32,364 nucleotides of DNA from Anaerolineales bacterium UBA1429 (GTDB lineage: Bacteria; Chloroflexota; Anaerolineae; UBA1429): assembly GCA_002329325.1 (NCBI GenBank), contig DCTX01000093.1, forward strand, positions 37,746-70,109, in the 5' to 3' direction. The position numbers and the translations under genes were made by a program. Positions 6,972 to 14,881 of the stretch are shown in pieces (the stretch's first letter is position 1; each line of letters begins with the position of its first letter). Under the pieces are notes generated by a model. It was not told where the DNA came from. It did not search any database and worked only from the letters and a program-made list of their open reading frames with translations.

Positions 6972-9104
6972 TCATTCATCTCGCGCAATCGGCAAGTGGA
7001 TGCGACCGTGGACGGGGAGAACTCTTAGCCAAAAACCGAGGGGGTCTTGGGACACAGCAAGCGAATCACTGACATGGATCCAGGTAAAGCACCACCCTGT
7101 CCAGCCTGCCTGAGGATGGGCGTTGACCCAGTGAGCATCCAGACTTATGCCGCACTCTGGGTCGGAGTATGCGATCTCGTAAGTTAGGTAAAGGTCGGGA
7201 CTTTCAGCATCGCTCGTGTAATCCCAGAGGTCCAACAGGTGTGAACGGGGGGTATCCTGAAGCGCATACTGGATAGGAACCTCGTTATCTACAGTTGGTG
7301 GTTGATTGTAGTTGATCGTATTCTGATGGAAAGAGCGCACAGCGAAATGCGCATCCGTGGCCTGGTAGCCATTCCAGAACGCCTGAAGGTTCTCTCTGCC
7401 CGCGGGCGGGAGAGCGAGATCAACGATAGGGGCAAATCCCCACACAGCGTCATCATACCATGGGGGCTCGTTTAGCTCATCCATCAAGTCATAGAGCGTT
7501 CCCGCCACACGGCCCTCGACACCGTCTCCCCACGCGAATTGCTGCGGATCGTCGTTGCGCGTATGGTTCTCGAGATCGAAGTGGCGTGCGTTGGCAGTTC
7601 CAGTGCAAGGCCCGATGTCGAAGTCATAGCAAGGATCGCCGTTGACGGCCAGAGCGAGGAAATCCGCCCATCCCTCCGACCAGGCGCACTGCGTTGATTC
7701 CTGGCTAAAGATCTGATGCGCAAAGCAGGCGAAATCATACCAAAGCCATTGGCCGGTACTGTTCCACATGATGTGATGGCCCAACTCATGAACTACGGTG
7801 TCAGCAGAGTCGATCGAGCTATGCGCAATAAAGGCATAAGGCAAGTTGGGATCCAACGCCGAGAAGCATGATCCGCTGCAGAGCCCATGAGCATTCGCGT
7901 CCTTCTCCCAATGAACAAACAGAGCCCCGGGGCTGCTTGGGGGAATCGTGTGTGTCGAGTAGAAGGCCCTTGTCCGCCGTATGTCCTGAAAGAGCCACAT
8001 AGCCTGAAAATCCACAGACTCCCAGGGCAAGCCGGCGTACCATGTAGATACGCCCGAGTCAAAATCATGATGAACAGAGGTTCTCCAAGAGTAAGGATGC
8101 CAATCAAAGTCCGTCACCAGGTAATCATCGTGTTCCAGCGCATACCGGATGTACAGATCTAGCCGTCTGTTGCTGGGGTTGGGGTCTGTGTCGTCTTGAT
8201 CCCAATTCGTGATCGGTGGAAAGCTGAACTGGCCATCCTCACTCGCGGCTGTCTGCGCGAGGAGATCGTCGCCGTCAGCATCCCAATCCCATAGCTGGAC
8301 GTTGATTCCTGTGGCTCCCTGCATTTCGCCAGACCGGTCTGCGTACGTGAACTGACCGTGAATACGCACGTCCCCGGGCTCGTATTTGGTCAGCGTGACC
8401 TCATCAATCCAAGCGCCCTCGTACTCAACCCAGCCATCGCTCGTGAAATTCCACCCAAGCCAGACATTGCTTTGGCCCAGAAACGAACCGAGACTGGCGA
8501 GGTCAATGATCTGGTACTCCCAGTCAACGTTGCCATCCCATTGATAGCCAGAGAAGTAATTCGCATCAGTTGAGGCGCCAAAAAAGACCGCGTCATACCC
8601 TACTTCAATAGCGCGCCAGAGCATGAATGCTGCCTCAGCGAATGTCGCATTGCTCAGGTCAAAAGGCCCATAGATCATCCACGCGTTCATATTGGGAGGG
8701 TATCTGGAAGGCGACACGCCAGGGTCTATCCCATCGGCGCCTCCATTCGCGGGCCAGGCCGCCCAGCCACCGCTATAGGGCCTGTAATCATCATCATCCC
8801 AATAATACTCTTTGCCATCGTAGGGGTTGTCGTCGAAAACAGACCACCCTGTTGATGGGAACAAACCCTCGAAACCCTCCGTCATGACGTACTGCCAGCC
8901 TGTTTCGAGGCGTATCTCTAGAGCAGAGGTACCTAGTTTTTCCTCATCATCGTCGCGTATCTCTGCTGTGAAAACGACGCCGCCCGGTATCTGCCTGACG
9001 GTTGGCTTGCCACCAGTTGCCGAGGTCGTTTGCGGCGCCTGCCCACTCCTGGCATAAGTAGCGGCAAGAGATACGCCTGTTATGCTTCCCTTGCCCCCCG
9101 GCAC
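6972..9104 (-). CDS. Zinc metalloprotease, large C-terminal portion, downstream of an in-frame TAG
   Basis: A 710-codon open frame counted from GTG 9104. Residues 1-25 finish a P-domain (GSITGVSL). About 60-245 is a jelly-roll-like domain of the kind attached to secreted proteases, about 247-330 resembles a carboxypeptidase-regulatory-like domain, and the peptidase follows with HELGH at H439-H443 and the third zinc ligand E477 in SEGWADF, a gluzincin arrangement. A cadherin/Ig-like domain (LWDYTSDAES) is near the C-terminus. The piece has no signal peptide and no ribosome site before GTG 9104. It is in the same frame as the 9126-9515 piece, which supplies the signal peptide and the front of the P-domain. 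I therefore read both as one gene broken by TAG at 9126-9128. Base composition is lower in GC than the neighbours. Confidence 0.85.
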   Translation of the reverse strand: MPGGKGSITGVSLAATYARSGQAPQTTSATGGKPTVRQIPGGVVFTAEIRDDDEEKLGTSALEIRLETGWQYVMTEGFEGLFPSTGWSVFDDNPYDGKEYYWDDDDYRPYSGGWAAWPANGGADGIDPGVSPSRYPPNMNAWMIYGPFDLSNATFAEAAFMLWRAIEVGYDAVFFGASTDANYFSGYQWDGNVDWEYQIIDLASLGSFLGQSNVWLGWNFTSDGWVEYEGAWIDEVTLTKYEPGDVRIHGQFTYADRSGEMQGATGINVQLWDWDADGDDLLAQTAASEDGQFSFPPITNWDQDDTDPNPSNRRLDLYIRYALEHDDYLVTDFDWHPYSWRTSVHHDFDSGVSTWYAGLPWESVDFQAMWLFQDIRRTRAFYSTHTIPPSSPGALFVHWEKDANAHGLCSGSCFSALDPNLPYAFIAHSSIDSADTVVHELGHHIMWNSTGQWLWYDFACFAHQIFSQESTQCAWSEGWADFLALAVNGDPCYDFDIGPCTGTANARHFDLENHTRNDDPQQFAWGDGVEGRVAGTLYDLMDELNEPPWYDDAVWGFAPIVDLALPPAGRENLQAFWNGYQATDAHFAVRSFHQNTINYNQPPTVDNEVPIQYALQDTPRSHLLDLWDYTSDAESPDLYLTYEIAYSDPECGISLDAHWVNAHPQAGWTGWCFTWIHVSDSLAVSQDPLGFWLRVLPVHGRIHLPIARDE

Positions 9105-9125
9105 GGCATCACGGATCCGGAAAAC

Positions 9126-9128
9126 CTA
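9126..9128 (-). other. In-frame amber codon interrupting the metalloprotease gene
   Basis: The TAG is codon 130 of an otherwise continuous 847-position frame from 9515 to 6972. Protein before it ends in PAQAK and after it resumes with VFRIRDAVPGG. The P-domain consensus has W-x-(L/F)-R-(V/I)-x-D here, so TAG stands where TGG (Trp) is expected, one base change away. Confidence 0.8.
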
Positions 9129-9515
9129 CTTGGCTTGAGCTGGTAATCCATCAAAGCCGTGCGAGTCGCTGATCTCTCCAAGCTTCCTGTGCGCCTGCTC
9201 CGTCAGTGGCAGAGGCACTACCATATCAGAGTCCGTCCTCGTTAGCTCCATCTCTAGCTGGTCGAGTTCCGGGTGGTTCACCAGAATTCGAGCATTCGTT
9301 TGGGAAACTATGGCTCCCTCCGGCGCACTTGGATCGACGAGACAGATCTCAAGCCAGGTTCCGTCATCTGGGATCGGTAGGTTCCCATGTTCAGAAACGC
9401 GTTGAAGATCATCTCTTTCCTGCTCGCCAGAAGCGAGAGCGTTCTGTGGCGAATTGAATGAGCAGCATGTGACCCCGGCGATCAGGCACAGCAGGAACAA
9501 CCGCAGATGTCTCAT
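9126..9515 (-). CDS. N-terminal fragment of the secreted metalloprotease: signal peptide and front of P-domain
   Basis: A 129-residue fragment. The start has a basic n-region and hydrophobic core (RLFLLCLIAGV), with a likely signal peptidase I site after ALA at residue 28. From about residue 47 the pattern LPIPDDGTW, then NARILVNHPELDQLEMEL, matches the first strands of the proprotein convertase P-domain (typically IPD...V.I.H.y.gDL.i.L). The domain is completed only after the TAG. ATG 9513-9515 follows AAAGGAG with four bases of spacing, and a near-consensus promoter lies at 9596-9624, so expression signals are intact. On its own the fragment would be a truncated P-domain with no enzyme. An independent small secreted protein is a less likely reading because the frame and fold continue across the stop. 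Confidence 0.8.
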   Translation of the reverse strand: MRHLRLFLLCLIAGVTCCSFNSPQNALASGEQERDDLQRVSEHGNLPIPDDGTWLEICLVDPSAPEGAIVSQTNARILVNHPELDQLEMELTRTDSDMVVPLPLTEQAHRKLGEISDSHGFDGLPAQAK

Positions 9516-9595
9516 CTCGCTCCTTTGCGCTAGTTTTCGCAGGCCCCCTAAATGTCCTGAAGGCAAGATACAGTAACGGTAACACAGCACAACTC

Positions 9596-9624
9596 AGTAT
9601 ACAGCAATAGTTCCTGTGTGTCAA
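9596..9624 (-). promoter_or_regulatory. Near-consensus promoter for the protease gene
   Basis: TTGACA (9619-9624) and TATACT (9596-9601) on the minus strand have a 17-base spacer. Transcription would start near 9589, about 74 bases before the ATG. Its intactness contrasts with the broken reading frame downstream. Confidence 0.65.
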
Positions 9625-9812
9625 TGCCAAACCTTGCGACCTTGTGCGATGCACTGACAAGCTTCCTTCACAACATGAGCATAGAGAAAGCGCGCGGCAT
9701 AACCGCAGACACTCGTGCAAAGGTGCCTCACCGAGGTGCCCTTCCGGCGCGGGCAGGCCCAAACCAGAGCAGGATGGCAACGCCAGCAAGCTCCAGTGTC
9801 ATCGCAACGCCT

Positions 9813-9842
9813 TTGGCTGGCGGCCAGCATGTGGTATATACT
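9813..9842 (+). promoter_or_regulatory. Promoter for the etfB-etfA operon
   Basis: TTGGCT (9813-9818) and TATACT (9837-9842) are separated by 18 bases. The start would be near 9849, leaving about 25 bases with GGAGG at 9862-9866 before ATG 9874. Confidence 0.55.
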
Positions 9843-9873
9843 GCTCCAAGAATCAATCTGGGGAGGCCAGCGC

Positions 9874-10674
9874 ATGCACGTCGTCGTATGTATCAAGTCG
9901 GTGCCCGAGACCACCGAGGTCCAGTTCGATCCCCAGACGGGCACCATGCTGCGCGAGGGGGTGGGTGCCATCATCAACCCCTTTGATATGTACGCCATTG
10001 AGGAGGGGCTACGCCTGGTGGCGGCGCGAGGCGGCGCGGTGACGGCGCTGTGCATGGGGCCGCCCCAGGCGGAGCGCGAGCTGCGCGAGGCCCTGGCCAT
10101 GGGCTGCCACCAGGCGATCCTGCTCAGCGCTCGGGCCTTTGCCGGCGCGGACACCTGGGCGACGGCCTATGCCCTCTCCCTGGCCATCGGCGCTCTGGGC
10201 GAAGTGGACCTGGTGTTGTGCGGCAAGCAAGCCCTGGATGGCGATACCGGACAGGTGGGGCCAGGCATCGCCAACCAACTCGGTCTGCCGCAGCTCACCT
10301 ACGTCTGGCGCATCCGCGAGCTGGACCTGGCCGCCCGGCGCATCGTCGTCGAGCGGCTGCTGGAGGAGGGGGCCGAGATCGTCCAGGCCACGCTGCCGGC
10401 GGTGGTTACCGTGCTCAAGGGGATCAACACGCCGCGCTACCCTACGCGCCGGGGGCTGCGTCGAGCTCGGTCCACCGAGATACCGGTCTGGACGCCCGAG
10501 GACCTGCCCGACGCCGACCCGGCGCTCTTTGGGCTGGATGGCTCGCCCACCCAGGTGGTGCGCGTCTTTACGCCGCCGCGACGCAGCGGCCAGGTGCGCA
10601 TGTTCGAGGGCGATAGCCTGGAGGAAGCGGTGGCGGCATTGGCGGAGCAACTGGCAGCGGAGAAGGTGGTGTAG
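9874..10674 (+). CDS. etfB: Electron transfer flavoprotein beta subunit
   Basis: A 266-residue EtfB. The N-terminus MHVVVCIKSVPETTEVQFDP, the NPFDMYAIEEGLRL segment, CMGPPQAERELREALAMG and the GKQALDGDTGQVGPGIANQLG segment are all standard EtfB features; the last forms the nucleotide-binding part (AMP in ordinary ETFs, a second FAD in bifurcating ones). It pairs with EtfA to pass electrons between flavoenzymes. ATG 9874 has GGAGG seven bases upstream; the frame is open further 5' but without a ribosome site and without family sequence. The gap to etfA is two bases. Whether this is a bifurcating ETF cannot be settled by eye, but the ferredoxin-fused EtfA next door makes it plausible. Confidence 0.95.
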   Translation: MHVVVCIKSVPETTEVQFDPQTGTMLREGVGAIINPFDMYAIEEGLRLVAARGGAVTALCMGPPQAERELREALAMGCHQAILLSARAFAGADTWATAYALSLAIGALGEVDLVLCGKQALDGDTGQVGPGIANQLGLPQLTYVWRIRELDLAARRIVVERLLEEGAEIVQATLPAVVTVLKGINTPRYPTRRGLRRARSTEIPVWTPEDLPDADPALFGLDGSPTQVVRVFTPPRRSGQVRMFEGDSLEEAVAALAEQLAAEKVV

Positions 10675-10676
10675 CG

Positions 10677-11891
10677 ATGGCGCAAGGCCTGCTTCTGATC
10701 GATGGCGAGGCGTGCATCGGCTGCGGCGCCTGCGTGGATGTGTGCCCCTTTGGCGCGCTGGAGCTGGTGGCCGGAGTGGCGGTGGTCAACGCCAACTGCA
10801 CCGCCTGCACCGCCTGCCTCAGCGTCTGCCCCGTGGAAGCCCTGAGCCTGCCGGAGCGCCGCCGCCGCGGCGTGCCTCTGGACGACTATCGCGGCGTGTG
10901 GGTCTGGGTGGAGCAATTCGGCGGCCACGCCCACCCCATCTCCTGGGAGATGATGGGGCAGGGGAGGCGGCTGGCCGATGACCTGGGCGTCGAGCTGACG
11001 GCCTGCGTCCTGGGCCACGGCGTGGCGCCGGTCGCCCACGAGGCCATCGCCTACGGCGCCGACCGCGTGTTGCTGGCGGACCATCCCACCCTGGCCGCCT
11101 ATCGCACAGAGCCCTACGCCCGCATCCTGGTGGATCTGGTGCACCGCGAGCGCCCCGAGGTGTTCCTGCTGGGGGCCAGCTCGCGGGGCCGAGACCTGGC
11201 GGGCTCGGTGGCCACCGCGCTTTACACCGGGCTGACCGCCGATTGCACCGGCCTGGAGATCGACCGGGAGACCAGGGGGCTGCTGCAGACCCGCCCGGCT
11301 TACGGCGGCAACATCATGGCCACCATCATCACGCCCGACCATCGGCCCCAGATGGCTACCGTGCGCCACCGGGTGTTCGAGGTGCCCGCGGCCGATCCGC
11401 AGCATCGCGGCACCATCGTGCCGGTGACGGTGGAGCCCAGCGCCGCCGACCTGGCCACCGAGATCCTCGAGTTCATCCACGGCGACGAGCAGGTGAACCT
11501 GGCCGACGCCCGCGTCATCGTCTCGGGAGGGGCGGGCCTGGCCGGGTCGGATGGCTTTGCGCCCCTGCGCGAACTGGCGGCGCTGTTGGGCGGGGCCGTG
11601 GGCGCATCGCGGGCGGCGGTGGACGCCGGCTGGATCCCCTACGCCCACCAGGTGGGCCAGACGGGGCGCACGGTGCGCCCGGACCTGTACATCGCCTGCG
11701 GCATCTCGGGGGCGATCCAGCATCGCGCCGGCATGTCCACCGCGCGGGTGATCGTGGCCATCAACACCGATCCCCATGCGCCCATCTTTGACATCGCCCA
11801 CTATGGCATCGTCGGCGATTGCCTCCAGGTGGTGCCGATGCTCACCGCCCAGCTGCGTCGCATGGCGCAGCAGCGAGGCTCTGGAGCGTAA
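10677..11891 (+). CDS. etfA: Electron transfer flavoprotein alpha subunit with N-terminal 2[4Fe-4S] ferredoxin domain
   Basis: A 404-residue fusion. Residues 1-60 are a bacterial ferredoxin with two complete CxxCxxCxxxCP motifs (C13/16/19/23 and C41/44/47/51). Residues of about 70-250 are the EtfA N-terminal domain (LGASSRGRDLAGSVATAL, then DCTGLEID) and about 275-395 the C-terminal FAD domain with SGGAGLAGSDGF, VGQTGRTVRPDLYIACGISG and the IVAINTDPHAPIFDIAHYGIVGD signature. Ferredoxin-fused EtfA occurs in clostridial and acetogen-type ETFs such as CarE of caffeyl-CoA reductase, linked to electron bifurcation or ferredoxin-coupled flow. No acyl-CoA or lactate dehydrogenase partner lies in the window. 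It is two bases after etfB and one base before the following gene. Confidence 0.95.
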   Translation: MAQGLLLIDGEACIGCGACVDVCPFGALELVAGVAVVNANCTACTACLSVCPVEALSLPERRRRGVPLDDYRGVWVWVEQFGGHAHPISWEMMGQGRRLADDLGVELTACVLGHGVAPVAHEAIAYGADRVLLADHPTLAAYRTEPYARILVDLVHRERPEVFLLGASSRGRDLAGSVATALYTGLTADCTGLEIDRETRGLLQTRPAYGGNIMATIITPDHRPQMATVRHRVFEVPAADPQHRGTIVPVTVEPSAADLATEILEFIHGDEQVNLADARVIVSGGAGLAGSDGFAPLRELAALLGGAVGASRAAVDAGWIPYAHQVGQTGRTVRPDLYIACGISGAIQHRAGMSTARVIVAINTDPHAPIFDIAHYGIVGDCLQVVPMLTAQLRRMAQQRGSGA

Positions 11892-11892
11892 C

Positions 11893-12798
11893 GTGACCAG
11901 CGACCCGATCGCCAGCCTCAGCCCGAGGGAGATCGAGGCCTTGCGCGATATCCGCTATCGCCGTATGCCCGAACTGCGGGCCACGTCGGAAGAGGCGGCC
12001 CGCGAGTTCGTGGATGCTGTGGGGTTCTGCTTCCTCTTTGGCGAAAAGGGCGTCGAGATCCCGACGCTGTGGGCCGCCGTCTGCGGCAGCCGGCGCCCGG
12101 TCCCCAACGACCATCACGATCCCGATATCGGGCGCGTCTGGGGCTGGAAGGACACGCTGCCCTCACGCGGGGCGGTCTACTATGGCAAGTTGCTGCGGTC
12201 CAGGCCGACCCTCGTCTCTTTGGCGTTGTTGCCCACGTTTTACGCTCTCTCCCCCAACTATGGCGATCCGCTGGACTATCTGGAGGACTATGAGGCGGGC
12301 CTGCTCTCGATCGAGGCCAAGCGCGTGTACGAGGCGCTGCTGGAGGAGGGGGCCATGGCTACCAGCCGGCTGCGCCAGGTGGCGGGGCTCTCGGGCGGCG
12401 GGCGCGTGGCGCGGCTGTTCGACCGGGCCGTCAGCGAATTGCAGACCCAGATGCGCATCGTCAAGGTGGGCATCTCGGATGCCAACCGTTGGGGCTATGC
12501 CTATGTCTATGACCTGTTCCTGCGCCGCTTCCCTGATCTGCCCGAGCAGGCCCGCGGCATCAGCACCGACCAGGCGATGGAGACGCTCCTGCTACGCTAT
12601 CTGGACAACGTCGTGATCCAGAGCGAAGCGGCCTGCCGCCGGCTGTTTCGCTGGGACGATTGGGAGTGGGAGCGGTTGCTGGCGCGGCTGGATGCACGGG
12701 GCCTGCTGCGCCGGGACCTGCGCATCGCCGGAGGGCGGGGGACCTGGCTGGCGCTGGCCCACAACGAGGCTCTGCCCGCCCCTGCGCAACCGGCCTGA
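11893..12798 (+). CDS. AlkZ-related winged-helix protein
   Basis: A 301-residue protein. The segments FLFGEKGVEIPTLWAAV, VWGWKDTLPSRGAVYYGK and PTLVSLALLPTFYAL, followed by a helical region with LSIEAKRVYEALLEEGAMAT, recall the AlkZ-related (YcaQ-like, HTH_42) proteins, which carry winged-helix repeats and relate to DNA glycosylases acting on crosslinked or alkylated bases. I do not see the QxD/QxQ catalytic motif of true AlkZ, so glycosylase activity is doubtful. The family call is from pattern memory only. GTG 11893 comes one base after the etfA stop with GGAG six bases upstream, so it is translated from the etf mRNA. The frame is open upstream inside etfA, but that part is only an overlap frame. 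Why it travels with ETF is unclear. Confidence 0.7.
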   Translation: MTSDPIASLSPREIEALRDIRYRRMPELRATSEEAAREFVDAVGFCFLFGEKGVEIPTLWAAVCGSRRPVPNDHHDPDIGRVWGWKDTLPSRGAVYYGKLLRSRPTLVSLALLPTFYALSPNYGDPLDYLEDYEAGLLSIEAKRVYEALLEEGAMATSRLRQVAGLSGGGRVARLFDRAVSELQTQMRIVKVGISDANRWGYAYVYDLFLRRFPDLPEQARGISTDQAMETLLLRYLDNVVIQSEAACRRLFRWDDWEWERLLARLDARGLLRRDLRIAGGRGTWLALAHNEALPAPAQPA

Positions 12799-12805
12799 GG
12801 GACGA

Positions 12806-12825
12806 GAGGGTGTGGCGCACCCCTC
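12806..12825. terminator. Weak hairpin between convergent genes
   Basis: GAGGGTG (12806-12812) can pair with CACCCCTC (12818-12825) with one bulged C and a short loop. It lies between the ends of the etf operon and the GYD gene and could serve both; there is no T-run. Confidence 0.35.
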
Positions 12826-12853
12826 ACACTGGACACAAGGAAAGCAAGGGCGT

Positions 12854-13150
12854 CTAGCTGGGCATTTGCTGGATGATCTGGGAGAACTGCTCGTGCGGAA
12901 TCGCCCGATAGGTCTTGGTGCGAGCCATGCCGGTGCTGGCGATGCGCAGCGAGAGGGCCACAACGGCCTCGTCGCTGGGCATCTCATAGATGCCGACGGC
13001 GTCGTACTCGCCCATCAGCGCATAGCAGGCGATCACCCGGCCACCCATCTGGGCGACGCCGCTGTGCACCATCTCGATCCCGCCGGGGATCTCGCCAGGG
13101 GATTTGACACACTCGTCGGTGAAGGTAACGAGGACCATGTACGTAGGCAT
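12854..13150 (-). CDS. GYD domain protein
   Basis: A 98-residue cytoplasmic protein of the GYD family (ferredoxin-like alpha/beta fold, function unknown). The family pattern is clear: MPTYMVLVTFTDECVKS at the start, then MGGRVIACYALMGEYDAVGIYEMPSDEAVVALSLRIAS, with GEYDAV as the eponymous motif, and a C-terminal helix with MARTKTYRAIPHEQFSQII. ATG 13148-13150 has GGAGGG six bases upstream. A near-consensus promoter at 13276-13304 serves it. It is divergent from the SDR gene across 190 bases and convergent with the etf operon. Confidence 0.9.
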   Translation of the reverse strand: MPTYMVLVTFTDECVKSPGEIPGGIEMVHSGVAQMGGRVIACYALMGEYDAVGIYEMPSDEAVVALSLRIASTGMARTKTYRAIPHEQFSQIIQQMPS

Positions 13151-13275
13151 TATCATCCCTCCTGCATCGCGTGGGGTGCGCCACAAGGGGCCGCGGCGGC
13201 GCTGGGCTCGGGCGGCGGGGGCAGGAAGGGAAAGGATTGTCCGTCAGAGACCCGACCGATGGCCTCTCACCAGCC

Positions 13276-13304
13276 ATCATAGCATACCAGAAGGCTCTTG
13301 ACAA
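13276..13304 (-). promoter_or_regulatory. Promoter for the GYD gene
   Basis: TTGTCA (13299-13304) and TATGAT (13276-13281) on the minus strand have a 17-base spacer, both five of six to consensus. The start would be near 13269, giving a leader of about 119 bases. Confidence 0.6.
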
Positions 13305-13340
13305 TAACTCACCAGGCCGATTCCGGAGATGGAGGAGAAG

Positions 13341-14177
13341 ATGACTATCCAGACCAAGGCTCTGGCAGGACGTATCGCCCTTGTGACCGGCTCTTCGCGC
13401 GGCATCGGCCGCGAGATCGCCGACCACCTGGCCAGCCTGGGGGCGAGCGTGGTGGTCCAGGGCACCAGCTTTACCTCGACCCGCGTCTTTGCCGAGGCGG
13501 AGAGCTTGCACGCGGTGGCTGAACAGATCGCCCAGGCCCACGGGGTGGAGACGCTGGCGGTGGCGGGGAACCTGGCCGACGCCGCGCAGGTGGAGCGGAT
13601 CGTGGGCGAGGTCCACGCGCGCTTTGGGCGCATTGACATCCTGGTGAACTGCGCCGGCGGAGACGTCGGCTCCCAGGGCACGGCGGCGCCCCTGGCGGGC
13701 AAGCCCGTCGGCAACGACGCCGTGCACATCTCGCTGGAGGACCTGCAGGCCGTGCTGGATCGCAACCTGATGACGTGCATCCTGATGTGCCGCCAGGTGG
13801 CGCCGGAGATGATGGCCCGCCAGGAGGGCTGGATCGTCAACATCGGCAGCATCGCCGGACTGGCCGGGGGCATCGGTGGCGCCATCTATGCCACCGCCAA
13901 GGCGGGCGTCCACGAGTATACGCGCTGCCTGGCGGCACTCCTGCGGCCCTACAACGTGCATGTGAACGCCATCGCCCCTGGCGACACGGTCACGGCGCGC
14001 TTTTGCGCCAGCCGCGAGACGGACGAGGAGATGATGGTGGAGGGGGGCACGCTGGTGCGCTACGGGCGGCCCATCGAGATCGCTCGAGCGGTGGCCTTTT
14101 TGGCCAGCGAGGCGGGTTCCTACGTCACCGGGCAGGTGCTGCGCGTGGATGGCGGCAAGCAGATCTTTGCCGGCTGA
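13341..14177 (+). CDS. Short-chain dehydrogenase/reductase
   Basis: A 278-residue classical SDR. The cofactor loop TGSSRGIG is at 16-23, the NxAG-type motif is VNCAGG (102-107), and the catalytic residues are S170 (NIGSIAG), Y183 and K187 (YATAKAG). The segment after it, NVHVNAIAPGDTVTARF, and the closing YVTGQVLRVDGGK are typical of the 3-oxoacyl-ACP reductase/sugar dehydrogenase branch. An insertion of about 20 residues (GDVGSQGTAAPLAGKPVGND) follows the NAG motif. The basic residue R20 in the loop hints at NADPH. ATG 13341 has GGAGG close upstream; the in-frame ATG at 13329 has no spacing to a ribosome site. Substrate unknown. Confidence 0.93.
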   Translation: MTIQTKALAGRIALVTGSSRGIGREIADHLASLGASVVVQGTSFTSTRVFAEAESLHAVAEQIAQAHGVETLAVAGNLADAAQVERIVGEVHARFGRIDILVNCAGGDVGSQGTAAPLAGKPVGNDAVHISLEDLQAVLDRNLMTCILMCRQVAPEMMARQEGWIVNIGSIAGLAGGIGGAIYATAKAGVHEYTRCLAALLRPYNVHVNAIAPGDTVTARFCASRETDEEMMVEGGTLVRYGRPIEIARAVAFLASEAGSYVTGQVLRVDGGKQIFAG

Positions 14178-14243
14178 GCTACCCGGCGCGCGCACGTGCG
14201 TATAGGGCATAGCTAGCCACGCCACAATCGGGGAGCGAACTGT

Positions 14244-14786
14244 ATGCCAGACGTCGTAGGAACCTTTCGCAGGAAAGCGGAGGACCTGATCGCCTCGATC
14301 AACAGCGCCGGGGGGCTCAAGGCCACGATCGAGGGTCTGCGGCGGCAGATGGCCGAGGCCGATCGGCGCCGCAACATGAGCCAGGTGCGCTCACAGCTCA
14401 AGCGGCTGGATGCGCAGATCAACGAGATGAACATGGCCGTGGGGGTGCAGGCCGTGGGGCTGCACAAGGCAGGGCTGCTGAACTCGCCCGAGCTGACGCC
14501 CCTCTGCCAGCACATCGTGGAGCTGGAGGCGGCGGTGGCGCAGCAGCGCGAGGAGTTGCGTCGCCTGGAGGCCCTGGCGAACCAACCTGCCGACGCCACC
14601 GAGCGCGCGTGCGAGCAGTGCGGCCACGCGCTGCCCTCTGAGGCCACCTTCTGCCCCTACTGCGGGGCGGCCGCGCCAGCGCCCATCCCCGAGGTCGAGC
14701 AGCGCTTCTGCGCCCACTGCGGCGCCCCATTGCGCGAGGGCAGCCGCTTTTGCGCGCGGTGCGGGCAGGTGATCGCCGGACGCTGA
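14244..14786 (+). CDS. Coiled-coil protein with two C-terminal zinc ribbons
   Basis: A 180-residue protein. Residues of about 10-112 are helical and charged, probably a coiled coil. The C-terminal part holds two zinc ribbons, the first with CxxC pairs at C123/C126 and C137/C140, the second at C156/C159 and C170/C173 (the FCARCG type). Double zinc ribbons occur in many unrelated bacterial regulators and membrane-associated proteins, so no function is assigned. There is no signal peptide or membrane segment. ATG 14244 follows GGGGAG with eight bases of spacing. It lies 66 bases after the SDR stop and may share its transcript; the hairpin at 14807-14829 ends the unit. Confidence 0.82.
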   Translation: MPDVVGTFRRKAEDLIASINSAGGLKATIEGLRRQMAEADRRRNMSQVRSQLKRLDAQINEMNMAVGVQAVGLHKAGLLNSPELTPLCQHIVELEAAVAQQREELRRLEALANQPADATERACEQCGHALPSEATFCPYCGAAAPAPIPEVEQRFCAHCGAPLREGSRFCARCGQVIAGR

Positions 14787-14806
14787 GCCCAGTGCGTAGA
14801 TGCAGC

Positions 14807-14829
14807 GAGGCCGGGCGTCGCCCGGCCTC
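14807..14829. terminator. Hairpin terminator between convergent genes
   Basis: A perfect 10-bp stem (GAGGCCGGGC and its complement) with a three-base loop lies between the ends of the zinc-ribbon gene and the flavoprotein gene. It can act on either strand. No T-run follows. Confidence 0.6.
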
Positions 14830-14881
14830 CTGTGCGATAGCCTGTGCAAGCCCCGCGGGGGCGGCCCCGCTCGCCGCTGGA

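Larger units (their letters stand above)
9516..9873. other. Divergent intergenic region (358 bp) between protease and etfB
   Basis: No gene is supported here. It carries two divergent promoters, 9596-9624 on the minus strand for the protease gene and 9813-9842 on the plus strand for etfB. The 190 bases between them show no repeat or clear structure that I can see. Confidence 0.6.

Noticed and set aside
11776..11892. Upstream extension of the AlkZ-related protein into etfA
   Set aside because: The extra residues are Ser/Cys/Trp-rich frame noise inside etfA; GTG 11893 has a ribosome site and begins the plausible protein.
13298..13326. TTGACA on the plus strand as a promoter for the SDR gene
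   Set aside because: The position 17 bases downstream is TTCCGG, not a -10, and it falls in the ribosome site. The overlapping TTGTCA on the other strand fits the GYD gene much better.
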